Below are positions 8,179 to 17,664 of a stretch of 64,000 bases of DNA, one piece after another. Every line of letters starts with the position of its first letter. The first letter of the stretch is position 1. Both the position numbers and the translations under genes were made by a program. The notes beneath the pieces were generated by a model that was not told the DNA's origin, did not search any database, and was given only the letters and a program-made list of their open reading frames with translations. The stretch is from Klebsiella ornithinolytica NBRC 105727 = ATCC 31898 (GTDB lineage: Bacteria; Pseudomonadota; Gammaproteobacteria; Enterobacterales; Enterobacteriaceae): contig NZ_BCYR01000002.1 in the NCBI RefSeq assembly GCF_001598295.1, forward strand, positions 310,001-374,000, read 5' to 3'.

Positions 8179-8727
8179 ATGAAAATCAAAACACTGGCTA
8201 TCGTTGTTCTGTCAGCCCTGTCTCTGAGTTCCGCGGCGGCCCTGGCTGACACCACCACGGTTAATGGCGGCACAGTGCATTTTAAAGGGGAAGTGGTCAA
8301 CGCGGCCTGTGCCGTTGATGCTGGCTCTATCGATCAGACCGTTCAACTGGGCCAGGTTCGTTCAGCCAAACTCGCTACTGCAGGCAGCACCAGCTCTGCG
8401 GTCGGTTTTAACATCCAGCTGGATGATTGCGATACTACCGTCGCAACCAAAGCTTCCGTTGCATTCTCCGGTACTGCCGTAGACAGCAGCAACACCACCG
8501 TTCTGGCACTGCAGAACTCTGCAGCCGGTGGCGCGACGAACGTTGGCGTACAGATCCTCGACAGCACCGGTACTCCGCTGGCGCTGGACGGCGCAACCTT
8601 CGGTGCAGCAACCACGCTGAACGACGGCACCAACATCATTCCTTTCCAGGCTCGCTACTACGCGACTGGCGCGGCAACCGCAGGTACTGCTAACGCCGAC
8701 GCAACCTTCAAAGTGCAGTACGAATAA
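8179..8727 (+). CDS. fimA: Type 1 fimbria major pilin FimA
   Basis: A 182-residue structural subunit that polymerises into the fimbrial rod. There is a 23-residue signal peptide ([20 protein letters not shown] then ALA, cleavage before DTTTV). The mature protein has an N-terminal donor strand segment ([14 protein letters not shown]), the usual single disulfide (Cys in NAACAV and DDCDT), and a C-terminal beta-strand ending with the penultimate tyrosine (FKVQYE) recognised by the chaperone. AAAGGA precedes the ATG. Transcription depends on the invertible fimS element, 126 bp upstream, which is in the OFF orientation here. A hairpin follows the gene, consistent with higher expression of fimA than of downstream genes. 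Confidence 0.96.
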   Translation: MKIKTLAIVVLSALSLSSAAALADTTTVNGGTVHFKGEVVNAACAVDAGSIDQTVQLGQVRSAKLATAGSTSSAVGFNIQLDDCDTTVATKASVAFSGTAVDSSNTTVLALQNSAAGGATNVGVQILDSTGTPLALDGATFGAATTLNDGTNIIPFQARYYATGAATAGTANADATFKVQYE

Positions 8728-8753
8728 TTCACTCATCACGCAAGGACGCTGCT

Positions 8754-8770
8754 CGGGCCAGGATGGCCCG
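8754..8770 (+). terminator. Hairpin between fimA and fimI (attenuator-like)
   Basis: CGGGCCA, a 3-nt loop and TGGCCCG form a 7-bp GC-rich stem 26 bp after the fimA stop. It has only a weak TT afterwards, so it is more likely an attenuator or mRNA stabiliser than a full terminator. It fits the need for much more FimA than minor subunits. Confidence 0.5.
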
Positions 8771-8790
8771 TTATCCACAACAGGACTGGG

Positions 8791-9339
8791 GTGATAACGA
8801 TGCAAGGAATGAAATCTGGCCTGCTGTTTTTTTTACTGTCGCCGCTCGCGCTGGCCGGAAACCAGTGGAATGTGACGTTACCCGGCGGAAATATGCGCTT
8901 TCAGGGCGTCATTATTGCCGAATCCTGCCGCGTTGAAGCAGGAGACCAGCAGTTGACGGTCAACATGGGACAGATCAGCAGCAATCGGTTTCATTCGCCA
9001 GGGGAAGATACTGACCCTGTTCCTTTCGATATTCATCTCCAGGATTGCAGCACCGCCGTCAGTCAACGGGTTGGTGTCGCCTTTCATGGCGTCGCTGATG
9101 GCAAAAATCCGGACGTGCTCTCGGTTGGCGAAGGCCCCGGCATCGCAACCGGTATCGGCGTCGCGCTGTTCGACAAAGAAGATCGCCTGATTCCGCTCAA
9201 CAGCCCACCGGGCGCCTGGTCACGACTGTATACCGGCCCCACCACGCTCCATTTTGTCGCTAAATATCGGGCGACCGGACATCAGGTTACCGGCGGAGCC
9301 GCAAATGCTCAGGCCTGGTTCTCTCTGACCTATCAGTAA
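8791..9339 (+). CDS. fimI: Fimbrial protein FimI
   Basis: A pilin-like protein of up to 182 residues with a signal peptide ([15 protein letters not shown], cleavage before GNQWN), the pilin cysteine pair (AESCRV and QDCST) and a C-terminal beta-strand ending FSLTYQ. FimI is thought to terminate or anchor the rod. The start is uncertain: GTG 8791 has AGGA five bases upstream (8782-8785), while in-frame ATGs at 8800 and 8809 would give a tighter signal peptide. It is the second gene of the fim operon, 63 bp after fimA and 20 bp before the fimC frame. Confidence 0.92.
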   Translation: MITMQGMKSGLLFFLLSPLALAGNQWNVTLPGGNMRFQGVIIAESCRVEAGDQQLTVNMGQISSNRFHSPGEDTDPVPFDIHLQDCSTAVSQRVGVAFHGVADGKNPDVLSVGEGPGIATGIGVALFDKEDRLIPLNSPPGAWSRLYTGPTTLHFVAKYRATGHQVTGGAANAQAWFSLTYQ

Positions 9340-9359
9340 TTAACCAGCAGGCATACCGG

Positions 9360-10100
9360 ATGCAGGACATAACGGCGAGTATAAAAGGGGAAAACGTGAG
9401 AAAAACACTGGGGATGACACGCTGCTTACTGGCGGGCTTATTGATGATAACGACCGCCGGTTTCGCTGCGCGTGCCGAAGCGGGCGTGGCGCTGGGAGCC
9501 ACCCGCGTTATTTATCCCGCCGGACAAAAGCAGGTTCAGCTGGCGGTGACCAACAATGACGACAACAGCACCTATCTGATTCAGTCGTGGGTCGAAAACG
9601 CCGACGGACAAAAAGACGGGCGCTTTGTGATCACCCCACCGCTGTTCGCTATGCAGGGCAAAAAAGAGAATACGCTGCGCATAATCGATGCGACCAACGA
9701 CAAGCTGCCGCAGGATCGGGAAAGTTTGTTCTGGATGAACGTGAAAGCCATCCCCTCCATGGATAAATCAAAGCTTAGCGATAACACGCTGCAGCTGGCG
9801 ATTATCAGCCGCATCAAGCTCTATTACCGCCCGGGGAAACTCGCGCTGTCGCCGGATCAGGCGGCAGAGAAGCTGACGTTTCGCCGTAGCGCCAACACGT
9901 TGACGCTGATCAATCCCACGCCCTACTACCTGACGGTGACCGAACTCAATGCCGGCACCCGGGTGCTGGAAAATGCGCTGGTTCCGCCGATGGGGGAAGC
10001 CTCGGTAAAAATCCCGTCCGACGCCGGACGCGACATCACCTACCGGACGATTAACGACTACGGCGCACTGACCCCACGGATGAAGGGCGCACTGCAATAA
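9360..10100 (+). CDS. fimC: Periplasmic fimbrial chaperone FimC
   Basis: A PapD-like chaperone of up to 246 residues. After the signal peptide (ending ARAEA) the mature protein begins GVALGATRVIYPAGQKQVQL, nearly identical to E. coli FimC. It has two immunoglobulin-like domains (about 38-155 and 160-246), with the G1 donor strand around NTLQLAIISRIKLYYRP. It folds pilins by donor strand complementation and delivers them to FimD. Two starts are possible: ATG 9360, or GTG 9396, which has AGGGGA four bases upstream and gives a more usual signal peptide. The gene is followed by fimD after 73 bp. Confidence 0.95.
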   Translation: MQDITASIKGENVRKTLGMTRCLLAGLLMITTAGFAARAEAGVALGATRVIYPAGQKQVQLAVTNNDDNSTYLIQSWVENADGQKDGRFVITPPLFAMQGKKENTLRIIDATNDKLPQDRESLFWMNVKAIPSMDKSKLSDNTLQLAIISRIKLYYRPGKLALSPDQAAEKLTFRRSANTLTLINPTPYYLTVTELNAGTRVLENALVPPMGEASVKIPSDAGRDITYRTINDYGALTPRMKGALQ

Positions 10101-10173
10101 CCACGGGGAAATAGCGTTCTCCCCTGAAATATAAAAAGAACTGACAGCCGGGCGACTTCGGACCGGAGGGACT

Positions 10174-12801
10174 ATGTCACATCTGAAATATGGATCGGAC
10201 CGCCTGGGTGCGCGGCGCCGCGCGTCGGGATCGGCTCGCGTCTTTGCCCGGTTCCCTTTTGCCCTTTTGCTTGCCATGCAGGCCTTTTCCGCGCAGGCGG
10301 AACTTTACTTTAACCCGCGTTTCCTCGCCGATGATCCTGCCGCAGTGGCGGATCTGTCGAATTTCGAAAAGGGTCAAGAGGTGCCACCGGGCACCTATCG
10401 CGTCGATATCTATCTGAATAACGGCTTTATGACGACTCGCGATGTCACCTTTAAGAGCGGAGAGAACCACCACGGTCTGGCTCCCTGCCTGACCCGCGGC
10501 CAGTTGGCCAGCATGGGCGTCAACACCGCCGCCGTGTCCGGTATGAATGCCCTCGCGGCCGATGCCTGCGTGCCGATGGCGGAGATGATCAAAGAGTCGA
10601 CCAGCCGTTTTGACGTGGGCCAACAGCGCCTGTATCTGACCGTGCCACAGGCTTTTATGGGCAATCGTGCGCGCGGATATATCCCGCCCGAACTGTGGGA
10701 TGACGGCATCACCGCCGGGCTGCTGAACTACAACTTTACCGGCAACAATGTCCATAACGATATCGGCGGCAGCAGCAACTATGCCTATTTGAATCTGCAA
10801 AGTGGCCTCAACCTCGGCGCCTGGCGCCTGCGCGATAACACCACCTGGAGCTACAGCAGCGGCGGCAGTTCATCGAGCAACGAGAATAAGTGGCAGCACG
10901 TCAACAGCTGGCTGGAGAGGGATATTGTTCCCCTACGCTCACGCCTGACGCTCGGCGACAGCTATACCAACGGCGACGTGTTCGATGGCATCAACTTCCG
11001 CGGCGCCCAGCTGGCCTCTGACGACAATATGCTGCCGGACAGCCAGAAAGGTTTCGCCCCGGTCATTCACGGGATTGCCCGCGGGACGGCACAGGTCTCG
11101 ATCAGGCAAAACGGCTATGAGATCTATCAGAGCACGGTGCCGCCGGGACCGTTTACGATCGACGACCTCTATGCCGCCGGGAACGGCGGCGATCTGCAGG
11201 TCACCATCAAAGAGACCGACGGTACCCGCCAGGTCTTTACCGTGCCGTGGTCAACGGTGCCGGTGCTGCAACGTGAGGGCCATTCGCGCTTCGCCCTGAC
11301 GGCGGGGGAATATCGCAGCGGTAACGACCAGCAGGAGAAGCCGAAATTCTTCCAGGGGACATTGCTGCACGGCCTGGCGGCGGGCTGGACGCTGTACGGC
11401 GGCTCCCAGCTTGCCGACCGCTACCGTGCCTTTAACCTCGGCGTCGGCAAAAACATGGGCGAGTTCGGCGCCGTATCGCTGGACGTGACCCAGGCCAACG
11501 CCACGCTACCTGATGACAGCAAGCATCAGGGGCAGTCGCTGCGTTTTCTCTATAACAAATCGCTTAACGAAGTCGGCACCAATATTCAGCTGGTCGGCTA
11601 CCGCTACTCCACGCGGGGCTATTACAGCTTTGCCGATACCACCTATAGCCGGATGAGCGGCTACGACGTCGAGACCCAGGATGGCGTTATCCAGGTGAAG
11701 CCTAAATTCACCGACTACTACAACCTCGCCTACAGCAAACGCGGCAAGGTGCAGGTCAGCGTCACCCAGCAGCTGGGACGCACCGCCACGCTCTACCTGA
11801 GCGGCAGCCATCAGACCTACTGGTCAACCGGCAAAGCGGACCAGCAGCTGCAGGCCGGACTGAACACTGCGGTTGACGACATCAACTGGACGCTGAGCTA
11901 CAGCCTGACCAAAAACGCCTGGCAGCAGGGGCGCGACCAGATGCTGGCGGTCAACGTCAACATTCCGTTCAGCCACTGGCTGCGCTCGGACAGCAAATCA
12001 GTATGGCGCCATGCCAGCGCCAGCTACAGCATGTCGCACGACCTCGATGGCCGGATGACCAACCTCGCCGGGCTGTACGGCACGCTGCTGGAGGACAATA
12101 ACCTGAGCTACAGCGTGCAGACCGGCTATGCCGGCGGCGGCAACGGCGGGAGCGGCGGTACCGGATACGCGGCGCTGAACTATCGCGGCGGCTACGGTAA
12201 CGCCAACGTCGGCTACAGCCGAAGCGATGGCCTGAAACAGCTGTACTACGGCGTAAGCGGCGGCGTGCTTGCCCACGGCAACGGCGTCACCTTGAGCCAG
12301 CCGTTGAACGATACGGTGGTGCTGGTTAAGGCCCCGGGGGCCGACAACGTGAAAGTGGAAAACCAGACCGGGGTGCGTACCGACTGGCGTGGCTATGCGG
12401 TGTTGCCGTACGCCACCGAATATCGTGAAAACCGCGTGGCGCTGGACACCAACACGCTGGCTGACAACGTCGACCTGGATGATGCGGTGGTCAGCGTGGT
12501 GCCCACGCACGGCGCCATCGTGCGCGCAGATTTCAAAGCGCACGTCGGCATGAAGCTGCTGATGACGCTAACCCGTAATGGCAAGCCGGTTCCGTTTGGC
12601 GCCATGGTGACCTCAGCCAATAACCAGAGCGGCAGTATCGTGGCCGATAACGGGCAGGTTTATCTGAGCGGTATGCCGCTGGCCGGCAAAGTGCAGGTGA
12701 CATGGGGTGAAGGCCCCGATGCCAGCTGCGTGGCCGAGTATCAGCTGCCGCAAGAGAGCCAGAAGCAGGCGTTGAGCCAGCTGTCTGCCGTCTGTCGCTA
12801 A
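10174..12801 (+). CDS. fimD: Outer membrane usher FimD
   Basis: An 875-residue outer membrane usher. It has a long signal peptide (ending SAQA), then the N-terminal chaperone-binding domain starting [20 protein letters not shown]. The 24-strand beta-barrel spans about 170-700, interrupted by the plug domain, and two C-terminal domains end with the conserved cysteine pair (ASCVAEY and SAVCR). It threads chaperone-subunit complexes through the membrane. The length and ends match E. coli FimD, so it looks intact. It is flanked by fimC and fimF (7-bp gap). Confidence 0.96.
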   Translation: MSHLKYGSDRLGARRRASGSARVFARFPFALLLAMQAFSAQAELYFNPRFLADDPAAVADLSNFEKGQEVPPGTYRVDIYLNNGFMTTRDVTFKSGENHHGLAPCLTRGQLASMGVNTAAVSGMNALAADACVPMAEMIKESTSRFDVGQQRLYLTVPQAFMGNRARGYIPPELWDDGITAGLLNYNFTGNNVHNDIGGSSNYAYLNLQSGLNLGAWRLRDNTTWSYSSGGSSSSNENKWQHVNSWLERDIVPLRSRLTLGDSYTNGDVFDGINFRGAQLASDDNMLPDSQKGFAPVIHGIARGTAQVSIRQNGYEIYQSTVPPGPFTIDDLYAAGNGGDLQVTIKETDGTRQVFTVPWSTVPVLQREGHSRFALTAGEYRSGNDQQEKPKFFQGTLLHGLAAGWTLYGGSQLADRYRAFNLGVGKNMGEFGAVSLDVTQANATLPDDSKHQGQSLRFLYNKSLNEVGTNIQLVGYRYSTRGYYSFADTTYSRMSGYDVETQDGVIQVKPKFTDYYNLAYSKRGKVQVSVTQQLGRTATLYLSGSHQTYWSTGKADQQLQAGLNTAVDDINWTLSYSLTKNAWQQGRDQMLAVNVNIPFSHWLRSDSKSVWRHASASYSMSHDLDGRMTNLAGLYGTLLEDNNLSYSVQTGYAGGGNGGSGGTGYAALNYRGGYGNANVGYSRSDGLKQLYYGVSGGVLAHGNGVTLSQPLNDTVVLVKAPGADNVKVENQTGVRTDWRGYAVLPYATEYRENRVALDTNTLADNVDLDDAVVSVVPTHGAIVRADFKAHVGMKLLMTLTRNGKPVPFGAMVTSANNQSGSIVADNGQVYLSGMPLAGKVQVTWGEGPDASCVAEYQLPQESQKQALSQLSAVCR

Positions 12802-12808
12802 GGAAGAA

Positions 12809-13342
12809 ATGATGATGACCAAATCGCTGTATCTGCTGGGAGCCGTGCTGTCGCTGGCCATCGCCAACGCTTTCGCGGCCGACAGTACCATTACCATCAG
12901 CGGATATGTCCGGGATAACGCCTGCGCGGTGGCGGGTGAGTCAAAAGACTTTACCGTCGACCTGATGGATAACGCCGCTAAACAGTTCAACACCATCGGC
13001 GCGACAACGCCGGTGGTGCCGTTTCGTATCGTACTGTCGCCCTGCGGCAGCTCGGTGACCGCGGTCAAAGTGGGCTTCATCGGCGTGGCGGATAACGACA
13101 ACACCAGCTTACTGAAGCTGGACAGCGGCGCTTCGGCCGCGGCGGGCATGGGGGTGCAGATTCTCAATGGTCAGCAGATGATGCTGCCGCTGAACGCCCC
13201 CTCAACGGCGATCGCCTGGACGACGCTGACGCCCGGGCAGACCAATACCCTGAACTTTTATGCGCGGTTGATGGCCACCCAGGTGCCGGTTACCGCCGGG
13301 CACGTCAACGCGACAGCGACATTCACGCTGGAATTTCAGTAA
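12809..13342 (+). CDS. fimF: Minor fimbrial subunit FimF
   Basis: A 177-residue pilin-like adaptor of the fimbrial tip. The signal peptide ends NAFAA before DSTITISG, a donor strand typical of FimF. The cysteine pair (NACAV and SPCGS) and C-terminal FTLEFQ are present. In E. coli it joins the rod to FimG. It is 7 bp after fimD and 12 bp before fimG. AAGGAAG just after the fimD stop serves as ribosome site; several ATGs in a row (12809, 12812, 12815) leave the exact start ambiguous by two codons. Confidence 0.94.
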   Translation: MMMTKSLYLLGAVLSLAIANAFAADSTITISGYVRDNACAVAGESKDFTVDLMDNAAKQFNTIGATTPVVPFRIVLSPCGSSVTAVKVGFIGVADNDNTSLLKLDSGASAAAGMGVQILNGQQMMLPLNAPSTAIAWTTLTPGQTNTLNFYARLMATQVPVTAGHVNATATFTLEFQ

Positions 13343-13354
13343 CCGGAGGTTGAG

Positions 13355-13858
13355 ATGAAATGCATTCCCCGAGAATGGCTTCTGGCGGGCGCGCTGGCAC
13401 TGGCCTGCTCTCCCCTACAGGCGGCCGATATCACGATCACCGTTAACGGCAAAGTGGTCGCCAAACCCTGTACGGTCTCGACCACGAATGCCACCGTCGA
13501 GCTCGGCGACCTGTATACCTTCAGTCTGGTCTCGGCAGGCGCCGCTTCGGCCTGGCACGGCGTGTCGCTCGATCTGAGCAACTGCCCCATCGGCACCTCG
13601 CGCGTCACCGCCAGCTTTAGCGGTACCGCGGACGCCACCGGGTATTACAAAAACCAGGGTACCGCCGGCAATATCCAGCTGGAGCTGCAGGATGACGGCG
13701 GAACCACGTTGAACAACGGCGCCACTAAAGCAGTCCAGGTCGATGACTCAACGCAGTCCGCCCGCTTCCCGCTACAGGTCAGAGCATTGACGGTTAACGG
13801 CGGCGCCACCCAGGGAACCATTCAGGCGGTGATTAGCGTCACCTACACCTACGCCTGA
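13355..13858 (+). CDS. fimG: Minor fimbrial subunit FimG
   Basis: A 167-residue tip subunit. The signal peptide ends SPLQA; the mature protein begins ADITITVNGKVVAKPCTVST, the FimG donor strand that fits the groove of the FimH pilin domain. The second cysteine is in SNCPIG and the C-terminus is ISVTYTYA. The start has CCGGAGG just upstream. It is the fifth structural gene of the operon and lies 14 bp before the fimH frame. Confidence 0.95.
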   Translation: MKCIPREWLLAGALALACSPLQAADITITVNGKVVAKPCTVSTTNATVELGDLYTFSLVSAGAASAWHGVSLDLSNCPIGTSRVTASFSGTADATGYYKNQGTAGNIQLELQDDGGTTLNNGATKAVQVDDSTQSARFPLQVRALTVNGGATQGTIQAVISVTYTYA

Positions 13859-13875
13859 ATCAGGAGAGTAAGTTG

Positions 13876-14781
13876 ATGAAAAAAATGATGACCCTGTTGA
13901 CCACGCTGCTGCTGTTGGGCTGGTCGGTTAATGCCTGGTCCTTTGCCTGCAAAACCGCTACCGGGGCGACGATCCCCATCGGCGGCGGCAGCGCGAACGT
14001 CTACGTCAACCTGACGCCGGCGGTGAACGTCGGGCAGAACCTGGTGGTCGATCTCTCCACGCAAATCTTCTGCCATAACGACTATCCGCAAACCATTACC
14101 GACTACGTGACCCTGCAACGAGGCTCCGCCTATGGCGGGGTGCTGTCGAGTTTTTCCGGCACCGTAAAGTACAACGGTACCTCCTATCCCTTCCCCACCA
14201 CCACGGAAACCGCGCGGGTCATCTATGATTCAACCACCGATAAACCGTGGCCTACCGTGCTCTATCTGACGCCGGTCAGCACCGCTGGCGGGGTGGCGAT
14301 CACCTCCGGTTCCCTGATCGCGGTGCTCATTCTTCACCAGACCAACAACTATAACAGCGACTCCTATCAGTTTGTCTGGAACATTTACGCCAACAATGAT
14401 GTGGTGGTGCCGACCGGCGGCTGCGATGTCTCCGCTCGCGATGTGACGGTAACGCTTCCGGATTATCCTGGCTCAATGGCCGTTCCGGTGACGGTTCATT
14501 GCGCGCAAAACCAGAATCTCGGCTACTACCTTTCCGGCACCACCGCCGATACCGCCAATTCGATCTTCAGCAATACCGCTTCGACGTCGGCGGCGCAGGG
14601 GATTGGCGTACAGATGACGCGTAACGGCAGCATCGTGCCCGCCAACAGCACGGTGTCGCTGGGTACGGTCGGCACTTCGCCGGTCAATCTGGGGCTCACC
14701 GCGACCTATGCGCGAACCACGGGTCAGGTGACGGCAGGTAATGTGCAGTCCATTATTGGGGTGACGTTTGTCTACCAGTAA
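13876..14781 (+). CDS. fimH: Mannose-specific adhesin FimH
   Basis: A 301-residue tip adhesin that binds mannosylated host glycoproteins. After the signal peptide (WSVNAWS) the mature protein starts FACKTATGATIPIGGGSANV. Residues of the E. coli mannose pocket are all present in mature numbering: Phe1, Asn46, Asp47, Asp54, Gln133, Asn135 and Asp140. The lectin domain (1 to about 157) is joined to the pilin domain, which ends GVTFVYQ. ATG 13876 is chosen because it matches the E. coli start and has CAGGAG nine bases upstream; a TTG codon directly before it is also in frame. Residue 62 is serine. The last 14 bases overlap the fimK frame. Confidence 0.96.
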   Translation: MKKMMTLLTTLLLLGWSVNAWSFACKTATGATIPIGGGSANVYVNLTPAVNVGQNLVVDLSTQIFCHNDYPQTITDYVTLQRGSAYGGVLSSFSGTVKYNGTSYPFPTTTETARVIYDSTTDKPWPTVLYLTPVSTAGGVAITSGSLIAVLILHQTNNYNSDSYQFVWNIYANNDVVVPTGGCDVSARDVTVTLPDYPGSMAVPVTVHCAQNQNLGYYLSGTTADTANSIFSNTASTSAAQGIGVQMTRNGSIVPANSTVSLGTVGTSPVNLGLTATYARTTGQVTAGNVQSIIGVTFVYQ

Positions 14782-16258
14782 GGGCTGCGCGACGCAGGCC
14801 TCCCCGCCGGTGGACTATATTCTTTCGCCCTGCGCGATAGCCGCCGAGGGGCTGTCTTCCCTGATGGACGACGGCGGCCTGCTGCGGCCCAGGCGCCTGT
14901 TCCCTCAGCTTCACGAGGCGCTGTTAATCCCCGATATTGTGACCGTCAGGCGTATCGTGGTTTTTTTACCCGACGATCCGTTCTGGCTGCTGCTCACTCT
15001 GCGGCAGGCGGGGCTGCTGCTGAAACACAGCGCCGTTCCGCTGCCGATGCTGATCCTCAGCCGCAGCCCGGCCAACTGGCTGTGGCAGACGCTGTTACAT
15101 CAGGTCGGCAAGCCGCGCCATCTGGCCAGGGTACGGGCCGTCGCCTCTGATTTACCCTGTCGACAGCTGGCGGCGCTGCTCAGACCCGACGGCGGACAAC
15201 GCTATCCCCTGCTGGCGCAGCTGGCGTCTCAGGAGATGATTATCTGCGCTAAACCGGCCGCCGGCGTGACCAAACCAGAACTGAGCACCGCGCTGGACTG
15301 GCTGCGGGGATTCAGCATCAATCATCAGGCACAACGTCGGGGGCTTAGTCACAAAACCCTCTACACCCAGAGAAGCTCAGGACTGAAAAAGATGGTTGAA
15401 CATCATCCCCATCTGGCCAACCGTTTTCCCGGTAGCCAGACCAAAGGACAGAAAACGAGCGCGATTACCGCGCTCTCCGCTTTTGAACGCGAGTTCATCC
15501 ATGCCATTCACTGCCGGCAAGTGTTTCCTGTGTTTCAGCCCATCACCGATGGCCGCCTGATGTTACAGGGCATCGAAATGCTGTCGCGCTGGCGACGCAA
15601 TGGCGATGTACTGTTGCCAGCCGAGTTTCTGCCGCAGATACGCTCGGAATATGCCTGGCTGCTGCTCACGGCATTTGTCCTGCAGGAGGCCGTGCAGAAT
15701 ATCAATCAATACCCGGGCGACTATTATTTCGCGGTTAACATCCCGCCGGTCATCGCCAACAACAGCAACATTATCCGGATGATGGAGGCGGCCCGTCAGC
15801 AGCTGCAGGAACCGCAGCAGGGTGAGAGGCTGGTACTGGAATTTGCCGAAACTGTCGATCTCAATCGTCACAGTAAAACGGGCGATACGATCGCCCGCTT
15901 ACAGCAGCAGGGCTTTCGCATCATGCTTGACGACTGCTTTTCGCGCAGCAGCGTCCTGTTTCCAGTCCGCACCGTGCGCTTTAATGAGTACAAGCTGGAT
16001 ATCAGTATCGTCAACGATCTGCAGCGGGATCCCCACGCCCTGGCGCTGATCAAAAGCCTGATCTATTACTGCCAGCTTTCCGGTAGCCGCTGCATTGCCG
16101 AAGGGGTCGATAGCCTGGAAAAATTTAATATGCTGAAGGCGTTGGGCATCGATCGCTTTCAGGGCTATCTGATCTCACCGCCGGTCACTGGCGATAATCT
16201 GGAGGATCTTATTCAGCGTTTTTCGCCGGGACGCTATCCCACCAGCATTGCCGGGTAA
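14768..16258 (+). CDS. fimK: FimK, EAL-domain regulator of type 1 fimbriae
   Basis: A protein of up to 496 residues, specific to Klebsiella fim operons. An N-terminal region has a helix-turn-helix-like segment around 180-205 (GLSHKTLYTQRSSGLKKM). The C-terminal EAL domain (about 235-485) hydrolyses cyclic di-GMP in this family. The signature is EML rather than EAL (Glu270-Met-Leu), but the metal and catalytic residues appear intact: Glu270, Asn324 (YFAVNIPP), Glu361 (LEFAE), Asp388 and Asp389 (LDDCF), Lys409, Glu445 (AEGVD) and Gln465 (FQGYL). The proposed start TTG 14768 overlaps fimH; no ATG is well placed, so translational coupling is likely. It is the last fim gene. Confidence 0.92.
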   Translation: MSTSKGCATQASPPVDYILSPCAIAAEGLSSLMDDGGLLRPRRLFPQLHEALLIPDIVTVRRIVVFLPDDPFWLLLTLRQAGLLLKHSAVPLPMLILSRSPANWLWQTLLHQVGKPRHLARVRAVASDLPCRQLAALLRPDGGQRYPLLAQLASQEMIICAKPAAGVTKPELSTALDWLRGFSINHQAQRRGLSHKTLYTQRSSGLKKMVEHHPHLANRFPGSQTKGQKTSAITALSAFEREFIHAIHCRQVFPVFQPITDGRLMLQGIEMLSRWRRNGDVLLPAEFLPQIRSEYAWLLLTAFVLQEAVQNINQYPGDYYFAVNIPPVIANNSNIIRMMEAARQQLQEPQQGERLVLEFAETVDLNRHSKTGDTIARLQQQGFRIMLDDCFSRSSVLFPVRTVRFNEYKLDISIVNDLQRDPHALALIKSLIYYCQLSGSRCIAEGVDSLEKFNMLKALGIDRFQGYLISPPVTGDNLEDLIQRFSPGRYPTSIAG

Positions 16259-16288
16259 ATCCCATCCATTTTCAGCTCCGTCCAGCAT

Positions 16289-16319
16289 GAGAAACCCGAC
16301 CATCCGGGTCGGGATTCTC
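16289..16319 (+). terminator. Hairpin downstream of fimK
   Basis: GAGAAACCCGACC (16289-16301) pairs with GGTCGGGATTCTC (16307-16319) with one mismatch and a small loop, 30 bp after the fimK stop. It is followed by only short T pairs, so it is a probable but not canonical terminator of the fim operon. Confidence 0.65.
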
Positions 16320-16713
16320 CATTAAACTTCAGCCCTGATATCAATTCACATGGCTATGGCGTCAGGGGTAAAACCCCTGGCTCCGGGTTCGGCTTCGCGG
16401 CGGGACTAACGGGCGTAATCCACCGGCTCTCGATGAGCAGCAGCGGGCCGTTGGCAGCGGGCTGGACTGCTCAGCCGTCTCCATTTCCCAGTCTGGTTAC
16501 CTGTCAGGCCGTTCAGCTGGTGAGATCGGCGGCACATCTCAAAGAGGCATTTGACGGTAGAGAGGATGAATCTGAGGGTTGGGTTGAGCGAGAAGCGGGC
16601 GTAACATCTTCGGGATAGTGTGGGAATGGCGTTGTCCCGTCAACCGTTTCAGGCTGATGTTTTACCTGGCAGCATACTTTATGCTGGTCACATTCATTTT
16701 GCAGGATATGAAC
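16320..16713. other. Intergenic region after fim operon
   Basis: About 390 bp with no supported gene. A second small hairpin, CAGGGG-TAAAA-CCCCTG, is at 16363-16379. A 61-codon frame at 16433-16618 has no ribosome site or recognisable features. The frame of the following acetyltransferase is open upstream of its likely start, but that part is not family-like. Confidence 0.4.
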
Positions 16714-17166
16714 ATGATAACCGTAGAGAAGTCAGATCCATTTTCTTCAGAATCCCATCGCTTAATCGAAATGCTGTCGGCAGAACTTGCCGCTATTACG
16801 GGTGATAACGGCAAAAGCAATTTCACCGTTGAAGCAATGTATGAGGACAAAGCCTTATGGGCATTGGCAAAGAATGCTCATGGCGATGCAATAGGATGCG
16901 GAGCTATTCGGCCGTTAACGCCAAATATAGCCGAGCTTAAAAGAATGTTCTCAGACCGAAGTGTGCCAGGAGTTGGGAGAGCTTTACTTACTTTTCTGGA
17001 AACATCTGCAAAAGAGATGGGATATAGCGAACTTAGACTGGGAACTCGACACATCAACCAACGGGCTGTAAATTTCTACGAGAAATATGGATATATACGC
17101 ATCGAGAATTACGGCCCCTACATAGGTAGGACAGAAGCCGTCTGTTTCTCAAAAGAATTGCGCTGA
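16714..17166 (+). CDS. GNAT family N-acetyltransferase
   Basis: A 150-residue acyltransferase of the GCN5-related family. The visible features are the core strand ALAKNAHGDAIGCGAIRPL, the acetyl-CoA loop SVPGVGRALLTFLETSAKEM (a variant of the Q/RxxGxG/A motif), and the C-terminal VNFYEKYGYIRIENYGPY typical of GNAT enzymes. The start at 16714 is preferred because AGGA (16703-16706) lies seven bases upstream; an ATG at 16708 is too close to it. The gene is distinctly more AT-rich than the fim genes beside it, which suggests a different origin. The substrate is unknown. Confidence 0.85.
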   Translation: MITVEKSDPFSSESHRLIEMLSAELAAITGDNGKSNFTVEAMYEDKALWALAKNAHGDAIGCGAIRPLTPNIAELKRMFSDRSVPGVGRALLTFLETSAKEMGYSELRLGTRHINQRAVNFYEKYGYIRIENYGPYIGRTEAVCFSKELR

Positions 17167-17332
17167 TTGTATTAATCGGACCTGCAATCCACTCCTGGCA
17201 CGAAGCGGACGAGCTGACTGGGCTGAAGGTCCCCTGTGAGCAAGCGGCGTACCCGATCTTTTGACATTCCCAACAATGGATGCATGCCGGGATGATTGAT
17301 TGAACATTTGATTGTTAAACAACGGAGTTTTT

Positions 17333-17590
17333 ATGGCCAGGTGTGTTTTTGCATTTTTTTTTATGTTATGCGCATTTGCGGTAAATGCTGCTGATGGCGG
17401 TAATGGTGGTGATGGAGGGAATTTTTCTGATGGAGGAAACGGTTCAGACGGTAGTAATACTGTCTCTACTCCGGGCCGCGCGGGTTGTCCGGGCGGAACC
17501 AATCCAGACCGTTCGGGAAAATTTTATCTTCCCGGTACAAAACAGCAATGCAATCCCGGGAAGCAGGATGCAATGAAACGCTCTAAGTAA
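17333..17590 (+). CDS. Small secreted Gly/Asp/Asn-rich protein
   Basis: An 85-residue protein with a signal peptide (MARCVFAFFFMLCAFAVNA, cleavage before ADGG). The mature part has a low-complexity segment of GGNGGDGG and DGGNGSDGSN units, then a small region with two cysteines (RAGCPGGTNPDRSG and KQQCNPGKQ) that may form a disulfide. ATG 17333 has GGAG at 17324-17327, five bases upstream; an upstream in-frame ATG at 17312 lacks a ribosome site. I do not recognise a named family. It stands alone between the acetyltransferase and a convergent AlaE-like gene. Confidence 0.7.
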   Translation: MARCVFAFFFMLCAFAVNAADGGNGGDGGNFSDGGNGSDGSNTVSTPGRAGCPGGTNPDRSGKFYLPGTKQQCNPGKQDAMKRSK

Positions 17591-17664
17591 AAGCGGCTGA
17601 CCTTATCCTCATTGGGTCAAAGGTGATTCACGGGCAACGTCCCCGCCTGACACAAACCAGCCAC

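Noticed and set aside
16433..16618. A 61-codon frame after fimK
   Set aside because: No ribosome site and no protein-like pattern.
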